Below are positions 40,080 through 48,471 of a DNA stretch of 64,000 nucleotides, piece after piece. Below the pieces are notes generated by a model. It had not been told where the DNA came from. It did no database searches and worked only from the letters and a program-made list of their open reading frames with translations. The translations under genes were made by a program, and so were the position numbers. Positions within the stretch are counted from its first letter, which is position 1, and each line of letters starts with the position of its first letter. Origin of the DNA: JADJNY01 sp046349615 (GTDB lineage: Bacteria > Planctomycetota > UBA1135 > GCA-002686595); assembly GCA_046349615.1 (NCBI GenBank), contig JAXMBZ010000015.1, positions 1 to 64,000 on the forward strand, read 5' to 3'.

Positions 40080-42704
40080 TCAGAGCCCGAAGACGAGCTC
40101 CAACTGGTTGGTCGCGACGCGCCCGTGCGCTCCGGCGGGGTCGTCGAGCTGGACCGAGAAGCTCCACGGCTGGTTCGCGAGGACCGACGTGATCGGGAAC
40201 GCGCTCGACCAGGTCCCCGAGCCGTCGGCACCGTTCCCCGGGCTCGTCGTGAACGGGACGATCATCGTCAGCCCGCGCGCCACGTGCATGCCGACCGTCG
40301 GGATCGGCGACGGAGCGCTCTCGGGGGTCGCGTACAAGCGGCCCGTCGTCAGCGGGCGCGCGCCGGTCACACGCAAGTTCGTCGTCGAGCCCGAACGGAA
40401 CGGGCCGCTCGCGCCGAGTGTCGGCCGAACACCACCGCTGCCCGCGTCCGAGGTGCCGAGTTGACGACGCCGGCCCGCAGTCGCGGGGATGAAGGAGCGG
40501 TTCTTCACGACGCGATCGGTGACGAAGTCGAGATCGCCGTCGCCGTCGACGTCGCACACCGCCGTCGTGTTCATCGGCGCGCCGGCCGCGCCCGTGAAGA
40601 CGATGGTCTGGCGGACGGGCGGCGCCCAACCCGAGTTGTCGTGCCGGCGCAGGAAGATGTCGACCGCCGTGCGCGCGTCCATCACGGGGCCGGCGACGAG
40701 GTCGAGCCGTCCGTCGCCGTCCGCGTCGAACGCGATCACCTGGCGCGCGTAGACCGACGTGGATCCGTACTCCTGCGGACCGAGCGTCGTGGACGTGAAG
40801 TTGCCCGCTCCGTCGTTCACGAAGACGTAGAGGCTGAACGGGTTGCTCGCCGCCTGACGCATGTACGCGAGGTCCACGTCTCCGTCCGCGTCGAGGTCGG
40901 CGATCGCCAACTGGTCGTGCCCGACCCAGTGGGTGAAGTTCGTCACCGTGGTCGGCGCGGCGTACACGCCGCCGCCGAGGTTGCGCGTGAGGTAGATCCC
41001 GGAGTAGTCGTTGCCGGTCGCGACGAAGGCGTCGAGGTCCAGGTCGCCGTCGACGTCGACGAGCGCGATCACGCGGTTGTCGATCGTCGTCCGGTACGTG
41101 AAGTGCGCGGCTCCGTCGTTCGCGTACACGTCGGATCCGTAGAGGAAGTTCTGCGGCTGCGTCACGAAGTCGAGGTCGCCGTCCGCGTCGAAGTCGAGCA
41201 CGAGCACGTCCCGCGGGTCGAGCGTGCCCGGAACGGCGTACAAGGCCTGACCGCGGTGCTCGAACGAACCGCCGCCGCAGTTCGCGAGGAACTCGAGCGT
41301 GGTCGACCCGCCGAGCTCGAGCCCGACGAGCAAGTCCGTCGTCCCGTCGCCGTCGAAGTCGCCGCGGTAGCCGAGGCCGGTCCACGCGCCGCCGGGCGGC
41401 GGTGCGGGCAGCGTGTTCGACCACGTCGTCGTCGAGCCGTCGCCTTGGTTCGCCACCGTCGCGCCGAGCGCGGTGAGGAAGTCGGGATCGCCGTCGTGAT
41501 CGAGGTCGTGGACCGTGCGCGGGTCCTGCATCGCATCGGCGACCATGGGGAGCACGGGGGCGGTGATCGGACTCGGCGGGTAGTACACGCAGCGCCCGCC
41601 GACGAGGTCCATGTCGCCGTCGTGCTCGAGGTCCGCGACGCCGGCGATGTGCTGCGAGCCGACGCCCGGGATCTCGATCGCGGGCACGAAGCCTCCCGTT
41701 CCGTCGTTGTGCGCGACGCGGAAGTAGGAGACGTTCTGGTTGTAGGCGGTGATGCGTCCGGGGCCTCCGCCGCAGCAGACGCCGTCGAGGTCGCCGTCCC
41801 CGTCGACGTCGGCGAAGTTCGTCGCGGGGCCGCCCGTGACCGGGGCCTCGAGCTGCCACGCCTGCGGACCCGTGCGGCGCAGGACGCTGTACGCGGTCAT
41901 CCCGAAGTCCACGATGTCGTCGTCGCCGTCGCCGTCGATGTCGCCGACGCTCATCATCGCGGGCGTGGCGGGCACGACGAACGAGCCGAGGCTCTGGATC
42001 GAGCTCGTGGCGAACGAGAACAGCTCCACGGTCGTGCCGACCGAGACCGCGAAGTCGAGCGTCGCGTCGCCATCGAAGTGCGCCGCGAGCATCGTGACCG
42101 GAGGCGTGTAGCTCGAGATCGTGTACGGCTGCCAGGCGACCTGCACGAGGGACTGCTGCGCTGGGTTCCAGCGGTAGAGCTCGAGCTTCGTCATGCCGAT
42201 GACGGCGATCTCGCTGCTTCCGTCGGAGTCGAAGTCGCCGACGGTGAGCGCGCGCGCCACCTGTGGCGAGGCGAGCGAGGCGCTGCACGTGACCGGCACG
42301 CCGCGACCGCGGGACAGGAAGACGCGGAGTTGGTTGCCCGTCGCGAAGACGAAGTCCGGGAACCCGTCCTGATCGACGTCGCCGAGCCCGTGCGCGTAGA
42401 CGGTGTAGTTGAACGAAGCGCCGTTGATGACCGTGGGAAGGTCGTAGCCGAGCTCGAGCTTCCCGAGTCCGTCGTTGAACCAACACGCGAGTTGTCCGGA
42501 CTGGACGGACGAGTCCGTCATCTCCGGCCAGAACCCGATCGCGTCGACGAAGCCGTCGCCGTCGAAGTCCCCGAGCTCGTGGAAGACGTGGTGCTTGTCC
42601 GCGATCACCATCGGCGCGTCGAAGACGCCTTTGCGCTGCTGAGCAGCGGCGAAGGGGGCGAGCAGGAGGAGCGCGAGGAGGCGGGGGAAGGTCGAGTTGG
42701 GCAT
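40080..42704 (-). CDS. Exported FG-GAP/VCBS repeat protein
   Basis: An 874-aa exported protein with signal peptide LLALLLLAPFAAAQ. About fourteen repeats carry the calcium-binding loop pattern (DFDGDGFVDAIGF, DVDQDGFPDFVFA, DIDGDGDDDIVDFG, DLDADGDVDLAYM and so on), predicting a calcium-bound beta-propeller. The last 130 residues form a separate beta-domain (SPIPTVGMHVARGL... TNQLELVFGL). Extracellular or cell-surface; the family is used in adhesion and ligand binding. It diverges from the GntR operon. Confidence 0.85.
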   Translation of the reverse strand: MPNSTFPRLLALLLLAPFAAAQQRKGVFDAPMVIADKHHVFHELGDFDGDGFVDAIGFWPEMTDSSVQSGQLACWFNDGLGKLELGYDLPTVINGASFNYTVYAHGLGDVDQDGFPDFVFATGNQLRVFLSRGRGVPVTCSASLASPQVARALTVGDFDSDGSSEIAVIGMTKLELYRWNPAQQSLVQVAWQPYTISSYTPPVTMLAAHFDGDATLDFAVSVGTTVELFSFATSSIQSLGSFVVPATPAMMSVGDIDGDGDDDIVDFGMTAYSVLRRTGPQAWQLEAPVTGGPATNFADVDGDGDLDGVCCGGGPGRITAYNQNVSYFRVAHNDGTGGFVPAIEIPGVGSQHIAGVADLEHDGDMDLVGGRCVYYPPSPITAPVLPMVADAMQDPRTVHDLDHDGDPDFLTALGATVANQGDGSTTTWSNTLPAPPPGGAWTGLGYRGDFDGDGTTDLLVGLELGGSTTLEFLANCGGGSFEHRGQALYAVPGTLDPRDVLVLDFDADGDLDFVTQPQNFLYGSDVYANDGAAHFTYRTTIDNRVIALVDVDGDLDLDAFVATGNDYSGIYLTRNLGGGVYAAPTTVTNFTHWVGHDQLAIADLDADGDVDLAYMRQAASNPFSLYVFVNDGAGNFTSTTLGPQEYGSTSVYARQVIAFDADGDGRLDLVAGPVMDARTAVDIFLRRHDNSGWAPPVRQTIVFTGAAGAPMNTTAVCDVDGDGDLDFVTDRVVKNRSFIPATAGRRRQLGTSDAGSGGVRPTLGASGPFRSGSTTNLRVTGARPLTTGRLYATPESAPSPIPTVGMHVARGLTMIVPFTTSPGNGADGSGTWSSAFPITSVLANQPWSFSVQLDDPAGAHGRVATNQLELVFGL

Positions 42705-42960
42705 GGGGCCTCGAGGCTGGGCGCGGCGGGGAGCGGGGAGCCGACGGGGACGAATCGTCCTTCCCTTGTCCCCTGGGCGGAAGAACGTTGCGCCGAATCC
42801 GACTCGGGCTCGGCGGGCGGGGCACGAACTGCGTGCACCGACGGCCGTCCGCGTTCCATGCCGCACCGGCTCGTCGAGCGGCATCCTCGTCGGACGGCGC
42901 GGGCCCCCGACCGCCGTGTCGCCGGGCTCCGCGACGGACTCCGCGCCCCTCCCCGGTTGC

Positions 42961-42984
42961 GGTGTACCAGTGATGTGGTACACC
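42961..42984. promoter_or_regulatory. Palindromic operator for the GntR regulator
   Basis: The half-sites GGTGTACC (42961-42968) and GGTACACC (42977-42984) are perfect inverse copies, 8 nt apart, and end 10 bp before the regulator's ATG. Palindromes of this GTGTAC...GTACAC kind are bound by YtrA-type GntR proteins, so this should be the autoregulatory operator. Confidence 0.75.
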
Positions 42985-42994
42985 ATGTCTCGTC

Positions 42995-43372
42995 ATGCTG
43001 CTGCGCATCGAGCCGGGGAGTCACGTCCCGATCTACCGCCAGATCGTCGAGCAAGTTCGCTCGGCGGTCGCGAGCGGGCGCATCGGTCCGGACGACAAGC
43101 TCCCCGGCGTGCGCGAGCTCGCGATCGAGCACGCGGTGAACCTCCAGACCGTCGCGAAGGCCTACAACGAGCTCGTCCGCGAAGGAACGCTCGAGGTGCG
43201 GCGCGGGATGGGGACGTTCGTCGCGCGGAAGAGCTCGAAGAGCGCAGGTGAGGCGGCGCGCGCGGCGCTCGACGAACACGTGCGCAAGCTCGTGCGCGAT
43301 GCGCACGCGCTCGGGATGACTCGCAAGGAGCTCGCGGACGTGGTCGGCGAGCTGTGGAAGGACGAGGTGTGA
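42995..43372 (+). CDS. YtrA-type GntR transcriptional regulator
   Basis: A 125-aa GntR-family repressor: winged helix at about 10-75 (PIYRQIVEQVRSAVASGRI, LPGVRELAIEHAVNLQTVAK, RRGMGTFV), then a short helical dimerisation tail of about 40 residues as in the YtrA subfamily. YtrA regulators normally repress an ABC exporter operon in which they are the first gene; that is the arrangement here, with the ATPase starting 2 bp after this stop. Confidence 0.88.
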   Translation: MLLRIEPGSHVPIYRQIVEQVRSAVASGRIGPDDKLPGVRELAIEHAVNLQTVAKAYNELVREGTLEVRRGMGTFVARKSSKSAGEAARAALDEHVRKLVRDAHALGMTRKELADVVGELWKDEV

Positions 43373-43373
43373 C

Positions 43374-44258
43374 ATGGGAGAGATCGTTCGGCTCGACAAC
43401 GTGCGCAAGTCGTTCGGTAGGCGCGATGCGCTGGACGGGCTCGACCTGTCGGTACAGCAAGGGAAGGTCGTCGGGCTGCTCGGGCTGAACGGCTCGGGCA
43501 AGACGACGACGATGCGGATCGTCGCGGGACTCGTGCGGCCGGACACGGGCCGCGCACGCGTGTTCGGCGCGGACCCGTGGGGCTTCACGGCCGCGGAGCG
43601 CAAGCGCATCGGGTACTTGACGGAGCGCGACTACCCGTTCCCCGAGCAGACGCTCGACGAAGCGATCGCGCTCGTCGACGCGCTCCACGGCGGTATCGAT
43701 CGCGACTACGTCGAACGCTTGAAGGAGCTCCTCGGCGTCCGCGGCGACATCCACTACACGGCGTTCTCGCGCGGGAACCAGCGCCGTTTCCACCTGATCG
43801 TGACTCTCGCGCACCAGCCCGAACTCCTCCTGCTCGACGATCCCGCGCAAGGGCTCGACGTCGCGGTGCGACACGACCTCGTGCAAGGGCTCCTGCCGCT
43901 GCTCGAGCGCGGCAAGACGACCGTGCTCTTCTCGTCGCACGCGTTCAACGACGTCGAACGGCTCGCGGAGGAGGTCGTGATCGTGCACCAGGGCCGCGTC
44001 GTGCTGCACTCGGCGCTCGACGAGCTCAAGGAGCGCGCGCGGCAGGTGCTCGTGCCGAGCGGGACGGTGCTCGACTGCGGCCGCGTCGTGCGCCGGCACG
44101 CGGGCGAGCGCGACGAGCGCTGCACGCTCGTCGACGTCGATCCGGAGCGCCTCGCGGAGCTGAAGCGCGTCGGGAGCGTGCTCGACGACCGCGGGTTGAC
44201 GCTGGAGGAGCTCTTCCTCGAGTTCGTGCAACGGCGGCGGGAGGCGCGCGCGTCGTGA
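43374..44258 (+). CDS. ABC transporter ATPase
   Basis: A 294-aa ATPase subunit. Walker A is GLNGSGKTTT. The signature motif is degenerate (FSRGNQRR instead of LSGGQ). Walker B reads LLLLDDPAQGLD, with Asp in place of the usual catalytic Glu. The switch His is present (SSHAFNDV). The last 70 residues are an accessory domain. These changes suggest slow or regulatory ATP hydrolysis. It partners the next gene's membrane protein. Confidence 0.85.
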   Translation: MGEIVRLDNVRKSFGRRDALDGLDLSVQQGKVVGLLGLNGSGKTTTMRIVAGLVRPDTGRARVFGADPWGFTAAERKRIGYLTERDYPFPEQTLDEAIALVDALHGGIDRDYVERLKELLGVRGDIHYTAFSRGNQRRFHLIVTLAHQPELLLLDDPAQGLDVAVRHDLVQGLLPLLERGKTTVLFSSHAFNDVERLAEEVVIVHQGRVVLHSALDELKERARQVLVPSGTVLDCGRVVRRHAGERDERCTLVDVDPERLAELKRVGSVLDDRGLTLEELFLEFVQRRREARAS

Positions 44259-45844
44259 AGGTGCTCGATCGATGGAGGTATGACCCGGTCGTGCGCGGGC
44301 TCGTATCGACGGGCAATGGCGTCGCCGCCGTGTTCATCTTCTTTGCCTGGTACGGGAAGGAGGTGGTCTCGATCGACTCGTGGCCGATGGCGTTCGTTCT
44401 GGCGCTCCTGCCGCTCCGGGGCGACGTGCACCAACGCTTCTGGAACTTCGCGCGCACCGAGTGGCTCCACGCGTCCGGCTTCGTATCGCGCACTCGGCTT
44501 GCCGCGGCGTGCGCCGTGCAGGACGCGTTCGAGGCGCTCCTCCGCGCCGGCGTGATCGTCATGCTCGCCGTCCAGATCCGATCGTCCGGACCCACCAATG
44601 CGAGCCTGTACTCTTGGCTCACGCTCGGCTGCACGTCCTGGATTGGAATGTTCGCGGCGTGGTTCGGCGTGCTCCTGCTCGTGCGCGGGAGCTGGTCGCT
44701 GGCGGTGAACCTCGACCCCTCACGCGTCCACGTGCGGCACGGCAAACCGACGGTGCAGCGGAACGACGCGTCGGAGGACTCGTTCGGTCCAATCGCCTGG
44801 CTGGCGGCTCTGGGCTGGATCGGCATCGCTGCTGCGGGCTTCGCGGTCGTTCGACGCGGCCTCGCGTTGATGCGGGATCCCGGTTGGAGCGCCCACGTGC
44901 GCGGCAGCGTGCTGCTCCGCCTGTTCCTCGCTCTGGCGATCGCGGCTCCGCCATGCGTGATCGGGTTGTGGCTCGGACGCGCATGGATCCCGGCCTTGTG
45001 CGGCGTCGGCGTGCTCGTGCTCCTGTGGCAGTGCGTGGTGGAGAAGGAGTTCGCGACGAGCCTGTCGACGGGCTTCGACAGCTCGGAAGACTCGGGCGTC
45101 GACTCGGAGTCGGAGCCAGCCGAGCGTTCGACGGCACCGCGGACGCAGGTCTCGTCGACGCATCGAAGCGCACGCACCGCGCATCATCCGGTCCCTCGGC
45201 CCTCTATCGCTCGGGTCCTGCTCTGGAGGCAGATCGATCGGAAGGCCCTGCTCGGGATCGGTGCGCTGCTGCTCATCGTCCTCCTCCTGCGTTGGAGCAT
45301 CGGAGCGCTGCCCGTGACGAGCGTCCAAGCAGGGAGGAACGGGTGGCTCATCCTCGTCGTCGTTCTCCTGTTCGTGCCGGGACGCATCTTCCGATGGACG
45401 AGCACCGGCGAGCATGCGGAGTTTCTCGTCGCGCACGGGTGCCGCTTCGCTTGGTTGCGACGAGCCGAGCTCACGGCTGGGATCGGAGTCGTGGCCGCGA
45501 TGGTGGCGCTCTGTAGTCTCCTGGTCGCGGGACTTCCGCGCGCGTGGACCGAATGGACTTGTCTCCTCGTCGCGAGCTCCCAAGCTCTCCTGGCCTGCAA
45601 TGCATCGCCGCTCACGGCGAAGAAGCGTGTGTGCGACGCAACGACGGCGCACGGCGTGTTCGCCGGGATCTTCCTCGCGATGTGCCTGGGCGGCGCCAGT
45701 GAAGCGAGCGCGATGTGGGCTGGGCTCGGCTTCGCAGTGGCGAGCTTCCTTGTTGCGGCGTCCTTGTGGGTGATCGGTTGGTGGCGCACGTGTGATGAAG
45801 CCGCGCTACGGACGCTCGAACTGCCCTACGTGGAAGGAGCGTGA
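44255..45844 (+). CDS. ABC transporter permease-like membrane protein
   Basis: A 529-aa protein with two groups of about five to six membrane segments separated by a hydrophilic, Ser/Glu-rich linker (about 275-320). It starts with GTG in a GTGA overlap with the ATPase gene, so the two are coupled. It fits a permease of the YtrC/D kind but I recognise no closer family. The GC content is a little lower than in the neighbouring catabolic genes. Its stop (45842-45844) abuts the phzF-like remnant. Confidence 0.7.
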   Translation: MKVLDRWRYDPVVRGLVSTGNGVAAVFIFFAWYGKEVVSIDSWPMAFVLALLPLRGDVHQRFWNFARTEWLHASGFVSRTRLAAACAVQDAFEALLRAGVIVMLAVQIRSSGPTNASLYSWLTLGCTSWIGMFAAWFGVLLLVRGSWSLAVNLDPSRVHVRHGKPTVQRNDASEDSFGPIAWLAALGWIGIAAAGFAVVRRGLALMRDPGWSAHVRGSVLLRLFLALAIAAPPCVIGLWLGRAWIPALCGVGVLVLLWQCVVEKEFATSLSTGFDSSEDSGVDSESEPAERSTAPRTQVSSTHRSARTAHHPVPRPSIARVLLWRQIDRKALLGIGALLLIVLLLRWSIGALPVTSVQAGRNGWLILVVVLLFVPGRIFRWTSTGEHAEFLVAHGCRFAWLRRAELTAGIGVVAAMVALCSLLVAGLPRAWTEWTCLLVASSQALLACNASPLTAKKRVCDATTAHGVFAGIFLAMCLGGASEASAMWAGLGFAVASFLVAASLWVIGWWRTCDEAALRTLELPYVEGA

Positions 45845-45845
45845 T

Positions 45846-45905
45846 GCTCGATGAGCGCGTGCTGCTCGGCGGCCGCGCGGTGACGGTGGTGCGCGGAGAG
45901 ATCGT
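45846..45905 (+). pseudogene. Detached 3' end of a phzF gene
   Basis: This encodes LDERVLLGGRAVTVVRGEIV, matching the C-terminus of the PhzF protein at 39222-40016 (GERVKLGGRAVTVMRGEL). About 51 of 61 bases agree (10 mismatches by eye). No further phzF sequence precedes it; the permease stop codon lies directly at its broken edge. The 5.8-kb block between (FG-GAP gene, terminator and GntR/ABC operon) would be an insertion, though a remnant of a different phzF paralogue would look the same. Confidence 0.65.
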
Positions 45906-45947
45906 CCGATCGCGCGCAGGGCGCTTCGACGTCGATGGATGGAACGC

Positions 45948-45971
45948 AACGAGCCGCTCACGCGGCTCGTT
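45948..45971. terminator. Hairpin terminator, permease operon / fliL-like gene
   Basis: The 10-bp arms AACGAGCCGC and GCGGCTCGTT surround a TCAC loop between the convergent permease operon (with phzF remnant) and the stator operon. Confidence 0.7.
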
Positions 45972-45999
45972 CGCTGTCACGGGCTCGCTCGCCGGTGCG

Positions 46000-46848
46000 T
46001 CACTGCACCAGGAACGACTCGCGGTAGATCTTGCGCAGCCTTCCCGGCACGCCGATCGGGACCTTGCCCGTGAAGTCCTCCTTGAGCTCGCTCACGTCGA
46101 CGAAGACCTTGTCGCCGCGCTCGTTCTCGAGCTCGAGGTCGCGCTCGTTGCCTTCGTAGTCGACCGACGGGCCCTCGTCGAAGCGCAGGCGCTTCTTCAC
46201 CGGGTCGACGTCGATCTCGTGGTCGTGGAGGAGACCGCGCATGTCGGACTCGTGCATCGACTCGCCGAGCTTCAAGCCCGACTTCGAGTCCGCGTGGTGC
46301 GGCGAATGCGAGTCGCCGATGTAGACGGGGAAGAGCACGGGCTCGACGAGCCGCCGCGCTTCCTCGAGGAAGCCCTCGATCTGCACGGGGTCGGTGACCT
46401 GCTCGCGCGTGCGCGTGCTCGCGAGGCTGAGCAGCGCGTTCTTGAGCTGGATCGTGTAGAGCGGGTCCTCGGTCGGCGCATCGCCGCCGTGTCCGCCGCC
46501 GCCCGCGCCGCCGATGCCGAGGCGTCCGTTCACGTACGCCTCGTCGTACGCCATGTACTCGCCGTTGAGCATCATGACGAGGTAGCGCTTGCTCCCTTCG
46601 CCGGTGAGGTTGACCTGGATCTCGGTCTTCGAGAGGCGGGCGACGAAGGGACCTTCGAGGTGCGGCTTCTCCTCCTTGTCCTTCTTCGGCACGGCCATCG
46701 TCGCGAAGATCCAACCGAGCGCGATCATCGCGACGGCGCCGCCGCCGAGCATCATCGGCAGCTTGTTCTTCTTCGGCGCGCCCTCGGCGCCCGCGCCTTC
46801 GGCCTTCTTGTCGTCCTTCTTCGCTTCGTCCTTCTTCGCGTCGGCCAT
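46000..46848 (-). CDS. FliL-like stator-associated protein
   Basis: A 282-aa single-pass protein: Lys/Glu-rich cytoplasmic start (about 1-30), one membrane segment (LPMMLGGGAVAMIALGWIFA), then an exported domain resembling FliL with TEIQVNLTGEGSKRYLVMML and a late VSELKEDF. It is much longer than usual FliL (about 160 aa), with His/Gly-rich insertions (GGGGHGGDAPTED, SHSPHHADSK) and an extra C-terminal part. FliL stabilises the MotAB stator ring. Last gene of the stator operon. Confidence 0.65.
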   Translation of the reverse strand: MADAKKDEAKKDDKKAEGAGAEGAPKKNKLPMMLGGGAVAMIALGWIFATMAVPKKDKEEKPHLEGPFVARLSKTEIQVNLTGEGSKRYLVMMLNGEYMAYDEAYVNGRLGIGGAGGGGHGGDAPTEDPLYTIQLKNALLSLASTRTREQVTDPVQIEGFLEEARRLVEPVLFPVYIGDSHSPHHADSKSGLKLGESMHESDMRGLLHDHEIDVDPVKKRLRFDEGPSVDYEGNERDLELENERGDKVFVDVSELKEDFTGKVPIGVPGRLRKIYRESFLVQ

Positions 46849-46860
46849 GGTGGAACTCCG

Positions 46861-47739
46861 TCAGCTTTGCGGGGCGATCACGGGTTGGACGAGCCGCGCG
46901 TCGACTCCGCGCGAGCTCGTCTTGATGGAGGGGACCTGCACGGCCCACGCGCGCGCTTCGACGCGCGTCGGGATGAAGCCGTGCTCGTTCACGACGTAGT
47001 CCTTGACGGCCTGCGCGCGCGACGCCGCGAGCCACGCGTCGTCGTTCGCGAACGCATCGCCGGCGTCGTCGGCGTGGCCTTCGAGGACGAGGATCTGCTG
47101 GAATCCAGGCCGAAACGTGTCGGCGAGGAGGTCGAGGTAGCGCTTCGAACTCGCGGTGAGCTCGGCGGAGCCAGGCTCGAACTCCGCGACGAGCGGGTGC
47201 ATCATCTCGGCGTACGGCTTGAGGCTCGCCTTGACGAGCTTCTCGATGTCGCGCGCTTCGGCGATCTCGGCGGCGCCGATCAGCTGGTCCTCGGTGATCG
47301 GTGCGAGCCCGAAGCGCTTGCGGTACGTGTTCACCTTCGCGAGCGTGTCGGCGCCCATGAGCGCGGCGTCGTTGCCCTTGTTCTCGAGCGCGGCGACGAA
47401 CGGGCCGAGACCCGCGGCGACGAGGCCTGCGTCCTGCTTCGGCGCCATCGTCACGAGCACGATGAAGAAGCAGAGGAAGAGCGTCATCATGTCGCCGAAC
47501 GAGATCAGCCAAGGCGGCACGCCGGGCGGGTGGTCGTGCTCGTGGTGCTTCCCGTGACCGCCGCCGTGCGCGTCGTGGCCGCCGTGTTCGCCGCCGTGGG
47601 CGTCGTGGCCGCCGTCGTGCGCGCCGCCGTGGGCGTCGTGTCCGCCGCCATGCGCGTCGTGCGCGCCGCCGGCGGCTCCATGGGCGCCGCCTTGCGCGCC
47701 GTGCCCGCCTTTGTGCTCGTCGTGCTTCGCGTCGGACAT
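46861..47739 (-). CDS. MotB-like stator protein with a His-rich cytoplasmic N-terminus
   Basis: A 292-aa MotB/OmpA-type protein. Residues 1-70 are a Gly/Ala/Asp/His tract with 19 histidines in repeats of the form GGHDAH. The single membrane segment follows (PPWLISFGDMMTLFLCFFIV) with the proton-binding Asp83. The C-terminal OmpA-like peptidoglycan-binding domain has LEGHADDAGD and RAQAVKDYVV. It is the second MotB-like gene of the operon, 2 bp after the first one's stop. The His tract could bind metal or protons. Confidence 0.8.
   Translation of the reverse strand: MSDAKHDEHKGGHGAQGGAHGAAGGAHDAHGGGHDAHGGAHDGGHDAHGGEHGGHDAHGGGHGKHHEHDHPPGVPPWLISFGDMMTLFLCFFIVLVTMAPKQDAGLVAAGLGPFVAALENKGNDAALMGADTLAKVNTYRKRFGLAPITEDQLIGAAEIAEARDIEKLVKASLKPYAEMMHPLVAEFEPGSAELTASSKRYLDLLADTFRPGFQQILVLEGHADDAGDAFANDDAWLAASRAQAVKDYVVNEHGFIPTRVEARAWAVQVPSIKTSSRGVDARLVQPVIAPQS
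47542..47700. repeat. Short tandem coding repeat (His/Gly tract of MotB-like protein)
   Basis: The DNA repeats units close to CCGCCGTGCGCGTCGTGG with small changes. It encodes the GGHDAH repeats and is likely length-variable by slippage. Confidence 0.7.
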
Positions 47740-47741
47740 GG

Positions 47742-48461
47742 TCAGCGACGCTCCGGTTGCGGACCGCTCTCGCCGAACGCCGTCTCGGGCTTCGCGAGCG
47801 CGAGGATGCGGATCTCGACGCGACGGTTCGACGTGCGCCCCGCCGCCGTGTCGTTCGACGCGCGCGGTCGTGCTTCGCCGAGCCCCGCGATCTGCACGAG
47901 ATCCGGCGGGAGCAGGCTCTTCTCGAGCATCACGCGCGCCGCGTTCTTCGCTCGCGCGAGACCCATCGCCTCGGCCGTGGGGAACTCGGGCGTGGGCTGG
48001 AAGCGGTCGTCGGTGAAGCCCTCGACGACGATCAAGTGCGTGTAGCGCTGGAGCGCCTGCGCGAGCGTCTTGAGGTTCTTCTCGAGCTCGGAATTCACCT
48101 CCGCGGAGCCCGGACGAAACGACGACGCCGTGTCGAACGTGATCGTGAGGCCGTCGAGCTTGTCCTGCACCGACGACTTCGGGTCGTCGCCCTGCGATTT
48201 GCCGAGCGCCGCGAGGTCGCGTGCGAGCGCGTCGACGACGCTCGGCTCGACCTCGTGCTGCTGCGGCAGCGACATCATGTTCTGCCAGATGCCGCCGCGG
48301 CCGCGGAGCAGCCCGATGCCGGCCTCCTTGACGTCGAGTTTGTCCTTCGTGGAGAAGGTCATCATCATCAAGAAGAACGTCACGAGCAGCGAGATCATGT
48401 CGCAGTAGCTGACGAGCCAGCTCTCGCCGTGCGAAGGTTCCTCCGGCTTCTTCTTGGCCAT
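47742..48461 (-). CDS. motB: MotB flagellar stator protein
   Basis: A 239-aa MotB. The N-terminus is short and charged, with the membrane segment SYCDMISLLVTFFLMMMTFS carrying the proton-path Asp21. The OmpA-like domain (about 105-230) has VEGFTDDRFQP and NRRVEIRILAL. It anchors the MotA ring to peptidoglycan. It starts 10 bp after motA. Confidence 0.85.
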   Translation of the reverse strand: MAKKKPEEPSHGESWLVSYCDMISLLVTFFLMMMTFSTKDKLDVKEAGIGLLRGRGGIWQNMMSLPQQHEVEPSVVDALARDLAALGKSQGDDPKSSVQDKLDGLTITFDTASSFRPGSAEVNSELEKNLKTLAQALQRYTHLIVVEGFTDDRFQPTPEFPTAEAMGLARAKNAARVMLEKSLLPPDLVQIAGLGEARPRASNDTAAGRTSNRRVEIRILALAKPETAFGESGPQPERR

Positions 48462-48471
48462 GGCGTCACGC

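Noticed and set aside
47520..47700. Repeated units resembling a CRISPR array
   Set aside because: The units are 15-18 bp without spacers, in frame, and encode the His/Gly tract of a MotB-like protein.
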